Source: Streptomyces sp. NBC_00335 (GTDB lineage Bacteria; Actinomycetota; Actinomycetes; Streptomycetales; Streptomycetaceae). From it: a DNA stretch of 64,000 nucleotides. The translations under genes were made by a program, and so were the position numbers. This document shows, one piece after another, positions 43,237 through 51,451 of the stretch. The notes under the pieces were generated by a model. The model was not told the DNA's origin. It made no database searches and saw nothing but the letters and a program-made list of their open reading frames with translations. Every line of letters starts with the position of its first letter. Position 1 is the first letter of the stretch. The stretch is from contig NZ_CP108006.1 of assembly GCF_036127095.1 (NCBI RefSeq), positions 4,340,001 through 4,404,000 of the forward strand, written 5' to 3'.

Positions 43237-46200
43237 CTAGTTGGTGCCGATCTTGGCCAGCAGGTCCACGATGCGGCCCTGAACGTCGGCCGAGGTGGAC
43301 CGCTCGGCGAGGAACAGCACGCTCTCGCCCGAGGCCAGCTTGGGCAGTTCGGCCGGCTCGATCCCGGTGGCCGTGTAGACGACCAGCGGGGTGTGGTTCA
43401 ACTGCCCGTTGGCGCGCAGCCAGTCCACGATCCCGGCCCTGCGGCGGCGCACCTGCATCAGGTCCATCACCACCAGGTTCGGCCGCATCCGGGTCGCCAG
43501 CTCCACGGCGTCCGTATCGGCGTCGGCCCGCGCGACCTGCATGCCGCGCCGCTCCAGGGCGGCGGTCAGCGCGGTCGCGATCTCGTCGTGCTCCTCGATC
43601 AGCAGCACCCGGGAGGGGTGTTGCTCGCTGTCGCGCGGCGCGAGCGCCTTCAGGAGCACGGCCGGATCGGCGCCGTACGCGGCCTCGCGCGTGGCGTGCC
43701 CCAGCCCGGCCGTGACCAGTACGGGCACCTCGGCGGCCACCGCGGCCTGGCGCAGCGACTGCAGGGCGGTCCGGGTGATCGGCCCGGTCAGCGGGTCCAC
43801 GAACAGCGCGGCGGGGAACGCGGCGATCTGCGCGTCGACCTCCTCGCGGGAGTGCACGATCACCGGCCGGTAGCCGCGGTCGCTGAGCGCGGCCTGCGTC
43901 TGCGCGTCCGGAGCCGGCCAGACCAGGAGCCGGCGCGGGTTGTCCAGAGGCTCGGGGGGCAGCTCGTCGTCCACGGGACGGGGCACGGCCCGGTTGACCA
44001 CCTCGACGGCGCCACCGGGCCCGTCCAGCGGCTCGGGGCCCTCGGCGGAGCCCGCCTCGGGTGCTCCTATGGCGAAGGCACGGCCCTCGGGGGCGGGCTC
44101 CGCGAGCCGGCGCCGCCGGCCGGAGCCGTTCGTGTCGCCGGCCCCGCCGCCCTGGCCGAGGCTGCCCAGCGCGCGGACGCTGATCGGCGCCCCGGCGGCC
44201 TCCGCGGGGGCGTCCTGCGACTGCCGGGCTCCGGGTACGGCGATCTGCCCGCTGCCGTCCGAGTCCTCGGGGGCGGTACGGGCCGCCGGAACCGGCCAGG
44301 CCGGTGTGGCGGGCAGCGCACGCCGCCGCCCGGTGGGATGCGTCTCGGGGCCTACGGGTCCTACGGGGCCCTGCGCGCCCGCGTCCGGCCGCCCGGCGGC
44401 GGCTTCGGCGCCCTCGGATTCGGTGCCGGGCGCGCTCAGCACCCGGCGCCCGCGCCGCCCGCCGGCGGCTTCGGCGTCGGAGTCGGCCTCGGCGGGGGCC
44501 CGCGGCGGCTGCGGAGCCGGCGTCGGCCCGGCGGGCAGCGCGAAGCCGCCCTCGGGGGCGATGGGCCGTACGGGGGCGGGGGAGGCCGGGGGCGCGGGCA
44601 TCGGAGTGGGCATCGGAGCAGGCATCGGCGCGGGCGTCGGCCCGAGCCCGGTCGCCGGGACCGGGCCGGCCGGCTGCGCCGGTCCCGCCGCGCCCAGCGC
44701 ACGCCGCCGCCCGGCGGGGTGCTCCGTCAGCGGAACGGGAAGCCCGGGGAACGGCGGCACCGGCACGGGAGCCACCGGCACGGGCGGGAGCGCGGGCATC
44801 TGGGTCCCCTGCGGGGGCACGGGCCGCCCGGGGCCGCCCGGACGGTCGTTGCCGCCGCTGGAGTCGCCACCGCCGCTGCCGTCGCCGTTCTGGCCGCGGC
44901 GCCGCCCCGTGCCGCTGCCACCGCCCAGGCCCGCCGGGTTCACGGGGGACTGGGCGAGCTCCGCGGGAGCCCCGTCGCCGGGCCGGGCAACCGCCCCGGC
45001 CTCGCCGCCCCGGCGCCGACCGGACGGCAGCGCGAGCGCGCTCCCGCCGTCGGAGTCCTGACCCGTCTTCGCCACATCGGTGCCGGCGCCGGAGCCGCTG
45101 TCGGCCCCCTTGTCGGCATCTGCGTCGTCGTCGAGGAACGCGTCCACACCGCGCCGGGCGCGCCGGCCGCCGGAGACCTGCCCCGGGCCGCCCTCGCTCC
45201 CGGGAGCGGCCGGGGGAGCCTCCACGGGCTCGGGCAGGGTGACCGTCCCGGCTCCCGCACCCAGCGGCAGCTCCAGTACGTACGCCCCGCCGGGAGCGCC
45301 CGGCACCTCCACCGTCTGCAGCACACCGCCGTGCGCCTCCACGATGCCCCGCACGATCGGCTCGTGCACCGGGTTGCCGCCCTCGTACGGGCCGCGCACC
45401 TCGATCCGTACGACCTCGCCGCGCTGCGCGGCGGCCACCACGATCGTCGAGTCCGTGTACCCGCTGCCCTGACGGGTCTTGCCGGTGGCGTCCACCCCGG
45501 CGACGTCCGCGACCAGATGGGCGAGGGCGGTCGCGATCCGCTCCGCGTCCACCTCGGCCTCGATGGTCGGGGCGTGCACGGCGAACTGCGCCCGCCCGGG
45601 GCCGATGAGCTCGACCGCTCCGTCGACGCCGGCCGCGACGACCCCGTCGATCAGCACCTTCTTCTTGTCGAGCTTCTCGCCGCCCGCGTCGAGGCGCTGG
45701 AAGGCGAGCACGTTGTCGACCAGCGTGGTCATCCGGGAGTAGCCGGCGGCCAGGTGGTGCAGCAGTTGGTTGGCCTCGGGCCACAGCTGTCCCGCGTCGT
45801 CGGCGGCCAGCGTGGCCAGCTCCCCGCGCAGCTCCTCCAGCGGCCCGCGCAGGGAGTCGCCGAGGACGGACAGCAGCTGGGCGTGGCGCGCGGCCAAGGC
45901 GTCGTAGGAGCGCCGGTCGGTGAAGGTCATGACGGCGCCGACGAGCTGCTCCCCGTCCCGTACGGGAGAGGTGGTCAGGTCCACGGCGACGGGCTGCCCG
46001 GCCTTGTTCCACAGCACCTGGCCGCGGACCCGGTGCTTGCGTCCGCTGCGCAGGGTGTCGGCGAGCGGGGACTCCTCGAACGGGAACGGCGAACCGTCGG
46101 CGCGCGAGTGCTGGACCAGCCCGTGCAGTTCGCGGTTGCCGAGGTCGGTGGCGCGGTAGCCGAGGATCTGGGCGGCGGCCGGATTGACCAGCACGACCCT

Positions 46201-46701
46201 GCCGTCGGTGTCCGTGCCGACGACGCCCTCGGCGGCGGCGCGCAGGATCATCTCGGTCTGACGCTGGGAGCGGGCCAGCTCGGCCTCGGTGTCCACCGTC
46301 TGCGAGAGGTCCCGTACGACGAGCATCAGTAGCTCGTCGCCGGTGTACGAGGGCTGCGGCTCGCGGTAGGCGTCACGGCCGTCGAGATGGGCGGCGGTGA
46401 CCTCGACGGGGAACTCGCTGCCGTCGGTGCGGCGCGCCACCATCCGTTTCGGGCGGGCACGGCCGCCCTCGTCCTCGCCGGGCCGGCGCATGGAGCCGGG
46501 GATCAGCTTGGAGTCGAAATCGGGCAGGAGGTCGAGCACGCCCCGGCCGACGAGCCCCGTACCGGGGCTCTCCATGACCTCAAGGGCGATCGAATTCGCG
46601 TTGACGACCGTGCCGTTGGCGTTGACGAGCAACAGCGCGTCCGGAAGAGCGTCGAGTATTGCTGCGAGGCGAGCAGCGCCTCGGGATGGCCTGCTGCTCA
46701 C
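43237..46701 (-). CDS. PAS sensor protein, degenerate histidine kinase with two C-terminal receiver-like domains
   Basis: 1,154 residues, cytoplasmic. PAS1 (about 10-125), PAS2 (150-270), a helical dimerisation region 275-330 and a GHKL-like domain (370-485), a 400-residue Pro/Gly/Ala-rich linker with recurring GRRRAL/GRRRG basic motifs, then two receiver-like domains (about 890-1010, 1030-1150). The usual H-box SHELRTPL is replaced by LGDSLRGPLEEL, with no His, and the ATP lid is poor. The last receiver keeps its Asp (VVMDLM, about 1080) and Thr (VVYTATG) but has Ala-Glu where the Lys belongs. GTG 46701 follows GGGAGGAAG. No response-regulator gene adjoins. Confidence 0.88.
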   Translation of the reverse strand: MSSRPSRGAARLAAILDALPDALLLVNANGTVVNANSIALEVMESPGTGLVGRGVLDLLPDFDSKLIPGSMRRPGEDEGGRARPKRMVARRTDGSEFPVEVTAAHLDGRDAYREPQPSYTGDELLMLVVRDLSQTVDTEAELARSQRQTEMILRAAAEGVVGTDTDGRVVLVNPAAAQILGYRATDLGNRELHGLVQHSRADGSPFPFEESPLADTLRSGRKHRVRGQVLWNKAGQPVAVDLTTSPVRDGEQLVGAVMTFTDRRSYDALAARHAQLLSVLGDSLRGPLEELRGELATLAADDAGQLWPEANQLLHHLAAGYSRMTTLVDNVLAFQRLDAGGEKLDKKKVLIDGVVAAGVDGAVELIGPGRAQFAVHAPTIEAEVDAERIATALAHLVADVAGVDATGKTRQGSGYTDSTIVVAAAQRGEVVRIEVRGPYEGGNPVHEPIVRGIVEAHGGVLQTVEVPGAPGGAYVLELPLGAGAGTVTLPEPVEAPPAAPGSEGGPGQVSGGRRARRGVDAFLDDDADADKGADSGSGAGTDVAKTGQDSDGGSALALPSGRRRGGEAGAVARPGDGAPAELAQSPVNPAGLGGGSGTGRRRGQNGDGSGGGDSSGGNDRPGGPGRPVPPQGTQMPALPPVPVAPVPVPPFPGLPVPLTEHPAGRRRALGAAGPAQPAGPVPATGLGPTPAPMPAPMPTPMPAPPASPAPVRPIAPEGGFALPAGPTPAPQPPRAPAEADSDAEAAGGRRGRRVLSAPGTESEGAEAAAGRPDAGAQGPVGPVGPETHPTGRRRALPATPAWPVPAARTAPEDSDGSGQIAVPGARQSQDAPAEAAGAPISVRALGSLGQGGGAGDTNGSGRRRRLAEPAPEGRAFAIGAPEAGSAEGPEPLDGPGGAVEVVNRAVPRPVDDELPPEPLDNPRRLLVWPAPDAQTQAALSDRGYRPVIVHSREEVDAQIAAFPAALFVDPLTGPITRTALQSLRQAAVAAEVPVLVTAGLGHATREAAYGADPAVLLKALAPRDSEQHPSRVLLIEEHDEIATALTAALERRGMQVARADADTDAVELATRMRPNLVVMDLMQVRRRRAGIVDWLRANGQLNHTPLVVYTATGIEPAELPKLASGESVLFLAERSTSADVQGRIVDLLAKIGTN

Positions 46702-46820
46702 GACGAGCTTCCTCCCTGACCACAACTACCGGCATGTCACGGGAGGAGTCTAAGCGCACGGGCTCCCGATGAGGGGGCGGATGCCCGGCGCATAACGCCC
46801 GACCGGCGCATCCTCCCAGG

Positions 46821-47255
46821 TCAGGAACGCCCACCTGGAAGCACAGGTTCCAAGTCGTTCCACCGGCGGATCTCGCATCCGTTCGCCCGGCGGAACCGGG
46901 ACTCCACCCTGTGGCCGTGCCAGGTTCCGGTGATCCGGGCGGTGGCGCGGCCGCCGTCCTGCATGGTGCACAGCTGGTTCTTGGGCTCGGGGGCGAAGGG
47001 GTCCTTCCCCTCGCGCCCGAGGGCTTCGAGGCGGGCGCAGGCGTCCTCGGCCCGCGGGTGGTTCCCGCCGGGCGGGTCGCACTCCAGCCGGTACTCGCCG
47101 TCGGCCAGCGGGTTGCCCGTGTCGGCCACGACGATGGTGAGCCGGTCGGGGGAGGGGGCGGACAGCAGCCGGCCGAGCGGCGGCAGCGGGGGCAGGGGGC
47201 CTGCCGCCCCTGCGGCCAGAGCGGAGGCGACGGCGAAAGCGGCGAGACGCAGCAT
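46821..47255 (-). CDS. SSI-like protease inhibitor (Streptomyces subtilisin inhibitor family), secreted
   Basis: 144 residues. Signal peptide about 1-20 (LAAFAVASALAAGAAG), then an SSI-family domain: LTIVV strand, RLECDPPGGNHPRAEDAC, CTMQDGGRATARITGTWHG and the closing FRRANGCEIRRW. Four conserved Cys fit two disulfides. SSI proteins block extracellular subtilisin/trypsin proteases; Met after Cys-Thr may be near the reactive loop, which is shorter than in SSI. ATG 47255 starts the signal peptide; the frame opens at 47420. It lies 119 bp from the kinase gene. Confidence 0.85.
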   Translation of the reverse strand: MLRLAAFAVASALAAGAAGPLPPLPPLGRLLSAPSPDRLTIVVADTGNPLADGEYRLECDPPGGNHPRAEDACARLEALGREGKDPFAPEPKNQLCTMQDGGRATARITGTWHGHRVESRFRRANGCEIRRWNDLEPVLPGGRS

Positions 47256-47441
47256 GGGGAACTCCAGGTCGTCCGTACGTCGTACGACAGACCAACGACG
47301 AGCCGGCGCCGACGTTCCGCACACGGGGGTGCTTAAGGCTTTGCTCTGCGGGCCGCCCTCCTTGTACCGTGGGAGCGGATTGGTGACCGGCCCCTGGCCT
47401 GTGTCATCATCTGCACGCACCTTCGTACGCGAGGGTGTGCT

Positions 47442-47532
47442 GGAGGCGTCGCCTAGTCCGGTCTATGGCGCCGCACTGCTAATGCGGTTTGGGGCTTACC
47501 CCCCATCGAGGGTTCAAATCCCTCCGCCTCCG
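47442..47532 (+). tRNA. tRNA-Ser (anticodon GCU)
   Basis: Acceptor GGAGGCG (47442-47448) pairs with CGCCTCC (47525-47531), discriminator G. Anticodon stem CCGCA/TGCGG with loop CTGCTAA, anticodon GCT at 47478-47480. Long variable arm (about 20 bases, GGGGCTTACCCCCC) typical of serine; GGTTCAAATCC T-loop. CCA is not encoded. Confidence 0.97.
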
Positions 47533-47540
47533 CACTTCAC

Positions 47541-47570
47541 GAAGCCCCGGTCCTTGCGGACCGGGGCTTC
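47541..47570 (+). terminator. Terminator of tRNA-Ser(GCU)
   Basis: Perfect 13-bp stem GAAGCCCCGGTCC (47541-47553) and GGACCGGGGCTTC (47558-47570) with tetraloop TTGC, eight bases after the tRNA. Confidence 0.9.
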
Positions 47571-47596
47571 GGTGCGTTCGGGGTCCGGGAGGGTGC

Positions 47597-47673
47597 GGGA
47601 TCTGCCGGGGATCTCTCGGGGGTCTCTCGGGGGTCTGTCTGGGATCCGCCCGCGATCTGCCTGGGATCTGCCC
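47597..47673. repeat. Seven in-phase 11-bp repeats (consensus GGGATCTGCCG)
   Basis: Units at 47597, 47608, 47619, 47630, 47641, 47652 and 47663, each exactly 11 bp with one to four differences: GGGATCTGCCG, GGGATCTCTCG, GGGGTCTCTCG, GGGGTCTGTCT, GGGATCCGCCC, GCGATCTGCCT, GGGATCTGCCC. Lies between the two tRNA genes; no coding use is apparent. Confidence 0.85.
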
Positions 47674-47836
47674 GCGCAGACGCGCGCCGGGGACGCTCCG
47701 GCATCCAAGTGGATGATCTTCTTCCGAGCCGTTTCCGCAGGTCAGAGTGGGTGGGGCTAATGGATTTCGCGTCCCGGCGAGGTCCATGTATTGTTGTTCT
47801 CGCAAGGCCAACGGGGCGCAAAACCCCGGCGGACAA

Positions 47837-47909
47837 GCACTCGTAGCTTAACGGATAGAGCATCTGACTACGGATCAGAAGGTTGCAGGTTCGAATCCTG
47901 CCGAGTGCA
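47837..47909 (+). tRNA. tRNA-Arg (anticodon ACG)
   Basis: Acceptor GCACTCG (47837-47843) with CGAGTGC (47902-47908), discriminator A. Anticodon stem TCTGA/TCAGA, loop CTACGGA, anticodon ACG at 47870-47872. T-loop GGTTCGAATCC. CCA not encoded. Confidence 0.97.
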
Positions 47910-47917
47910 CAGCAGCC

Positions 47918-47949
47918 CAGAGGGCCCGGACGAAAGTCCGGGCCCTCTG
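47918..47949 (+). terminator. Terminator of tRNA-Arg(ACG)
   Basis: Perfect 14-bp stem CAGAGGGCCCGGAC (47918-47931) and GTCCGGGCCCTCTG (47936-47949) capped by a GAAA tetraloop, nine bases after the tRNA. Confidence 0.92.
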
Positions 47950-48269
47950 GCGTTTCCGCCGTAAAGCAGCGGCGAGGTACGGCAACCGCTTCAGAAGCTG
48001 GGACCCATCACGTCTCCCCGGCGCTGGTCGGGCTCAAGCGGGCGGCGGGCGGCGTGCGGGTTGCCGGGGCTCGGGGCCGTTCAGTGAGGACATCGAGGGT
48101 GGCGTTGTCCTTCTTCCTGTTTTCTCCTCCTCAGTGATGAGGCCTGGCTCCGGGGAGCCACGGGGTGAGATGGCTCTGGCGGGGGACGCGGGGTGACGCA
48201 CGGCCCGCCTACGGTTTCTTGGAGATCGACTCAACGGGAGAGGTCACCGGGAAAGCAGGGGGAGCTCAC
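47950..48269. other. Intergenic region, no gene seen
   Basis: 320 bp between the tRNA-Arg terminator and the PH-domain gene. A C/T-rich tract (TTCTTCCTGTTTTCTCCTCCTC, about 48110-48131) is the only striking feature, described here by position only; the promoter for 48270 must lie to its right. Confidence 0.3.
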
Positions 48270-48635
48270 ATGGGACTGTTCGGGAACGCGCACGCCGTGG
48301 ATCCGGCGTCGGCACATCGCGAGTACGCGCGGCTGCTGGGGCAGGGGGAGCAGGTGCACGCCGCGTATCTGCTGATCCGCGACACGATCCTGTTCACCGA
48401 CCGGCGGCTCGTGCTCATCGACAAGCAGGGGCTCACCGGGAAGAAGGTGGAGTACCACTCGATTCCCTACCGGAGCATCACGCACTTCTCCGTGGAGACC
48501 GCCGGCCATTTCGACCTGGACGCGGAGCTGAAGATATGGCTCTCCGGGAGCTCGGTGCCGATAGCGAAGACCTTTACGAAGGGCGTCGACATCTATGAGG
48601 TCCAGGCGATCCTGACCCAGTTCGTCGCCCGCTAG
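48270..48635 (+). CDS. Bacterial PH-domain protein
   Basis: 121 residues; nearly the whole protein is a bacterial pleckstrin-homology-like domain: AAYLLIRDTILFTDRRLVLID, KKVEYHSIPYRSITHFSVETAG, FDLDAELKIWL and a C-terminal helix. The same architecture occurs in YvbH/YozO-type proteins of Bacilli. Cytoplasmic; ligand or partner unknown. ATG 48270 follows GGGGGAGCTCAC; the earlier in-frame start at 48165 is unlikely. Confidence 0.88.
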   Translation: MGLFGNAHAVDPASAHREYARLLGQGEQVHAAYLLIRDTILFTDRRLVLIDKQGLTGKKVEYHSIPYRSITHFSVETAGHFDLDAELKIWLSGSSVPIAKTFTKGVDIYEVQAILTQFVAR

Positions 48636-48744
48636 CCGGGCCACCGGAGGCGGGGGAGGAGCCGAACTCCGTTCGGTCGCGGGGGGTGAATGCAGGATCA
48701 GGTAGCGTCTCCGCGAGGGTTGCAGGGACGTGGGAGGAAGTTCG

Positions 48745-49179
48745 GTGGACGACATCGACCGGGCGCTGATCCAGCGCCTCCAGGAGGACGCGGGCCGGCC
48801 GTACGCGGCGCTGGCGGCCTCCGTCGGGCTCTCGGCGGGCGCCACCCACGAGCGCGTGCGCAAGCTGCGCGAGCGCGGGGTCATCCGGCGGACCACGGTC
48901 GAGGTGGATCCGGCGGCCGTCGGCATCGGGGTGCTGGCCTACGTGATGGTCGACTCCACGGCCTGGATGGGCGACTCGCGGGCCGCCTTCGAGGCCATCG
49001 CGGAGATCCAGGAGGCGCACATCATCGCCGGTAGCGCCTCGGTCATGGTCAAGGTCCGCACGGCCACCACCGAGCAGCTGCAGGACGTCCTGCGCCGGCT
49101 CTACGCCATCGACGGTGTCAGCGGGACGCAGGCCACCGTCGTCCTGGAGACCTTCTTCGAGCGACCGCTCCCCCTGTGA
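48745..49179 (+). CDS. Lrp/AsnC-family transcriptional regulator
   Basis: 144 residues: N-terminal HTH (DDIDRALIQRLQEDAGRPYAALAASVGLS, then RVRKLRERGVIRR) and C-terminal RAM effector domain (VLAYVMVD, AHIIAGSASVMVKVR). GTG 48745 is chosen over the frame start at 48730, because GGGAGGAAG overlaps the latter and is well spaced from the former. The stop overlaps the GTG of the DUF2797 gene (GTGA), linking the two. Amino-acid effector unknown. Confidence 0.9.
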   Translation: MDDIDRALIQRLQEDAGRPYAALAASVGLSAGATHERVRKLRERGVIRRTTVEVDPAAVGIGVLAYVMVDSTAWMGDSRAAFEAIAEIQEAHIIAGSASVMVKVRTATTEQLQDVLRRLYAIDGVSGTQATVVLETFFERPLPL

Positions 49180-50066
49180 CCTGGTGGTGCACCGGCCTCC
49201 GGTGGAATGACGGCCGGCCCGCCATGGGCTGGTACGGGCGGGGACCGGGGCAGGGAGAGCGCGCCAGCGTCCTCGCGTACGGGCAGCCGCTCGCCTTCGC
49301 CGCCCGGGGAGAGCGCCACTGCCTCGGCATCCGCAGGGCCGGGCGGCGGACGCCGTGCCCGACGGAGCGGACCGTGCCCGGCCGGGCCGGGAACGCCCAG
49401 TGCCCCGAGTGCGCCGGCCTGGACCGTTCCTTCTCGGTGGCGGCCGACACCAACGCCGGTGATCCGCGTACCTACCGGGTGTACCTCGCCTGGTTCGGGG
49501 CCGGACTGGTCAAGGTGGGCATCACCGCTGAGGAGCGCGGGTCCGTCCGGCTGCTGGAGCAAGGGGCGGTGGCCTGGGCCTGGCTGGGGCGCGGTCCGCT
49601 GATGGCCACCCGACGGACCGAGGAGCTGCTGCGGGCCGCGCTCGGAGTGCCCGACAGGATCGCCTATGCCCGTAAGCGGTCCGTGCGGGGAGAGGTGCCG
49701 CCGGGGCCCGAGCGGGCGGCGGAGGTCTCGGCCCTTCACGCACGGGCGGCCGCGCTGGAGGGGTGGCCGGAGTCGCTGGAGAGGCTGGAGTGCGAGGTGA
49801 CCGACCACGCGGGAGCGTTCGGGCTCGGTACCCTGCCCGCCCCTGCCCGGGTGATCACCGAGATGGTGCCCGGGGGGACCGTCGCCGGGCTGCTCGTCGG
49901 GGCGGCAGGGCCCGATCTGCACTTCGCCGACGGGCTGGTGGTGGACACCCGGCTGCTCGCGGGATGGGAGCTGGTGGCGCCCGGGGAGGGCGATGTCACC
50001 GATGTGCCCGTGGCGGGGATCCCGAGCACCGGACGGGACACCGCCGCGCAGGACGGGCTGTTCTGA
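49176..50066 (+). CDS. DUF2797 protein with GIY-YIG-like segment
   Basis: 296 residues. N-terminal part carries potential metal ligands CxG/HC (WWCTG, ERHCLGI, CPTER, CPECAGLDR), the middle has RVYLAWFGAGLVKVGITAEER, which looks like the GIY-YIG strand-turn-strand followed by a conserved VGIT, as in DUF2797. Nuclease activity is not shown for this family. GTG start overlaps the Lrp stop; cotranscribed and cotranslated. Cytoplasmic. Confidence 0.85.
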   Translation: MTWWCTGLRWNDGRPAMGWYGRGPGQGERASVLAYGQPLAFAARGERHCLGIRRAGRRTPCPTERTVPGRAGNAQCPECAGLDRSFSVAADTNAGDPRTYRVYLAWFGAGLVKVGITAEERGSVRLLEQGAVAWAWLGRGPLMATRRTEELLRAALGVPDRIAYARKRSVRGEVPPGPERAAEVSALHARAAALEGWPESLERLECEVTDHAGAFGLGTLPAPARVITEMVPGGTVAGLLVGAAGPDLHFADGLVVDTRLLAGWELVAPGEGDVTDVPVAGIPSTGRDTAAQDGLF

Positions 50067-50171
50067 CCCGGTCGGGCGAGTGACGGGGCAAGGTCAAAAC
50101 TTGGATCCCTTTGACCGTCCGGGCCGTTTTCCGGTGGACATGCCGGGCGCCGGCCGCAGAGGGTGGTGGGC

Positions 50172-50513
50172 ATGACCATCAAGCCCGTACAGGCCTTCGA
50201 ACCGCCCTATGTCATCAGTGTGTTCACCAGCGTCCGGACCCCCGAGGACGGTGGATACCCCGAGACGCTCGACCGGATGACCGAGCTCGTCAGCGGCAAC
50301 CCGGGCTTCCTCGGCTACGAGTCCGCGCGGACGCCCGGCGGGCTGGGCATCACCGTGGCCTACTTCCGCGACCACGAGTCCCTCGCCCTCTGGCGCCAGG
50401 AGATGGAGCACCAGGCGGCGATGAAGCAGGGCCGCGCCGACTGGTACGAGAGCTACACGCTGCACATCGCGACGGTCGAGCGGAGCCACGGCTTTGTCCG
50501 CGAAGACGGCTGA
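50172..50513 (+). CDS. Antibiotic biosynthesis monooxygenase (ABM) domain protein
   Basis: 113 residues, one ABM ferredoxin-like domain: ISVFTSVRTPEDGGYPETLDRM, NPGFLGYESARTPGGLGITVAYF, LALWRQEMEHQ. Usually heme-degrading or quinol-forming monooxygenases, but ligands cannot be read off. ATG 50172 after GAGGGTGG; GTG 50163 is an alternative. Its end overlaps the amidohydrolase start by 20 bases. Confidence 0.85.
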   Translation: MTIKPVQAFEPPYVISVFTSVRTPEDGGYPETLDRMTELVSGNPGFLGYESARTPGGLGITVAYFRDHESLALWRQEMEHQAAMKQGRADWYESYTLHIATVERSHGFVREDG

Positions 50514-51375
50514 GGTCGTCCGGGCGTTCCGGGAACGGCTCGGGATCCCCGGACTGGTCGACGTACACACCCACTTCATGCCCGAGCGGGTCCTGGACAA
50601 GGTGTGGGACTACTTCGACGCGGTCGGTCCGCTGACCGGCGTCGAATGGCCCATCACCTACCGGCACGAGGAGGAGCAGCGGGTCGCTCTGCTCCGGGAG
50701 TTCGGGGTCCGGGCCTTCACCGCCATGCTCTACCCGCACAAGCCGGCCATGGCCGCCTGGCTCAACTCCTGGTCCGCCGATTTCGCCGCCCGCACCCCCG
50801 ACTGCCTGCACACCGCGACCTTCTTCCCCGAGGACGGGGTACGGGAGTACGTCGGCCAGGCCGTCGCGGCGGGGGCCCGGATCTTCAAGGCCCACCTCCA
50901 GGTGGGCGGGTACGACCCCACCGACGACCGGCTCGACCCGGTCTGGGGGCTCCTCGCCGAGGCCGGGATCCCGACGGTCGTGCACTGCGGTTCGGGGCCC
51001 GTCCCGGGGAAGCACACCGGACCCGAGCCGATCGCCCGGCTGCTGGCCCGCCACCCCCGGCTGCCGCTGATCGTCGCGCACATGGGGATGCCGGAGTACG
51101 CGGACTTCCTCGACCTCGCCGACCGGTACTCCGAGGTCCGCCTCGACACCACCATGGCCTTCACCGACTTCTCGGAGCAGTTCAGCGGCTTCCCGCCGCA
51201 GGACCGCGGCCGGCTCGCCGACCTCGGCGACCGGATCCTGCTGGGCACCGACTTCCCGAACATCCCCTACCCCTACGAGCACCAGCTCGACGCCCTGGAA
51301 CGGCTCGGCCTCGGCGACGCCTGGCTGCGCGCCGTCTGCCACGACAACGGAGCCCGGCTCTTCCGCCTGACCTGA
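50494..51375 (+). CDS. Amidohydrolase-2 family metal-dependent hydrolase
   Basis: 293 residues, TIM barrel with metal ligands DVHTHF (His25, His27), TVVHCGSG, IVAHMGMPE and LLGTDFPN (Asp). Relatives decarboxylate or hydrolyse aromatic carboxylates; the substrate is not inferable. TTG 50494 overlaps the ABM gene by 20 bases with GGAGCC upstream; it suggests the two enzymes act in one step. No regulator adjoins. Confidence 0.87.
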   Translation: MSAKTAEVVRAFRERLGIPGLVDVHTHFMPERVLDKVWDYFDAVGPLTGVEWPITYRHEEEQRVALLREFGVRAFTAMLYPHKPAMAAWLNSWSADFAARTPDCLHTATFFPEDGVREYVGQAVAAGARIFKAHLQVGGYDPTDDRLDPVWGLLAEAGIPTVVHCGSGPVPGKHTGPEPIARLLARHPRLPLIVAHMGMPEYADFLDLADRYSEVRLDTTMAFTDFSEQFSGFPPQDRGRLADLGDRILLGTDFPNIPYPYEHQLDALERLGLGDAWLRAVCHDNGARLFRLT

Positions 51376-51451
51376 GGGGCGGGAGGGGTTTCTCAGGGAA
51401 TTCACAGGTTCAGGAAAGAGCGCTCTCACGGGCGTCGGCCAGCGTGTACCC

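Noticed and set aside
43393..46332. 979-residue open frame on the plus strand, opposite the PAS protein
   Set aside because: It is an antisense shadow: high GC keeps reverse frames open. The minus-strand frame has PAS and receiver motifs and a good ribosome site.
30868..47909. tRNA-linked integrative element (attachment sites at the three tRNA genes)
   Set aside because: No integrase, excisionase, replication or transfer gene and no duplicated tRNA 3' end was found near any of the three tRNAs.
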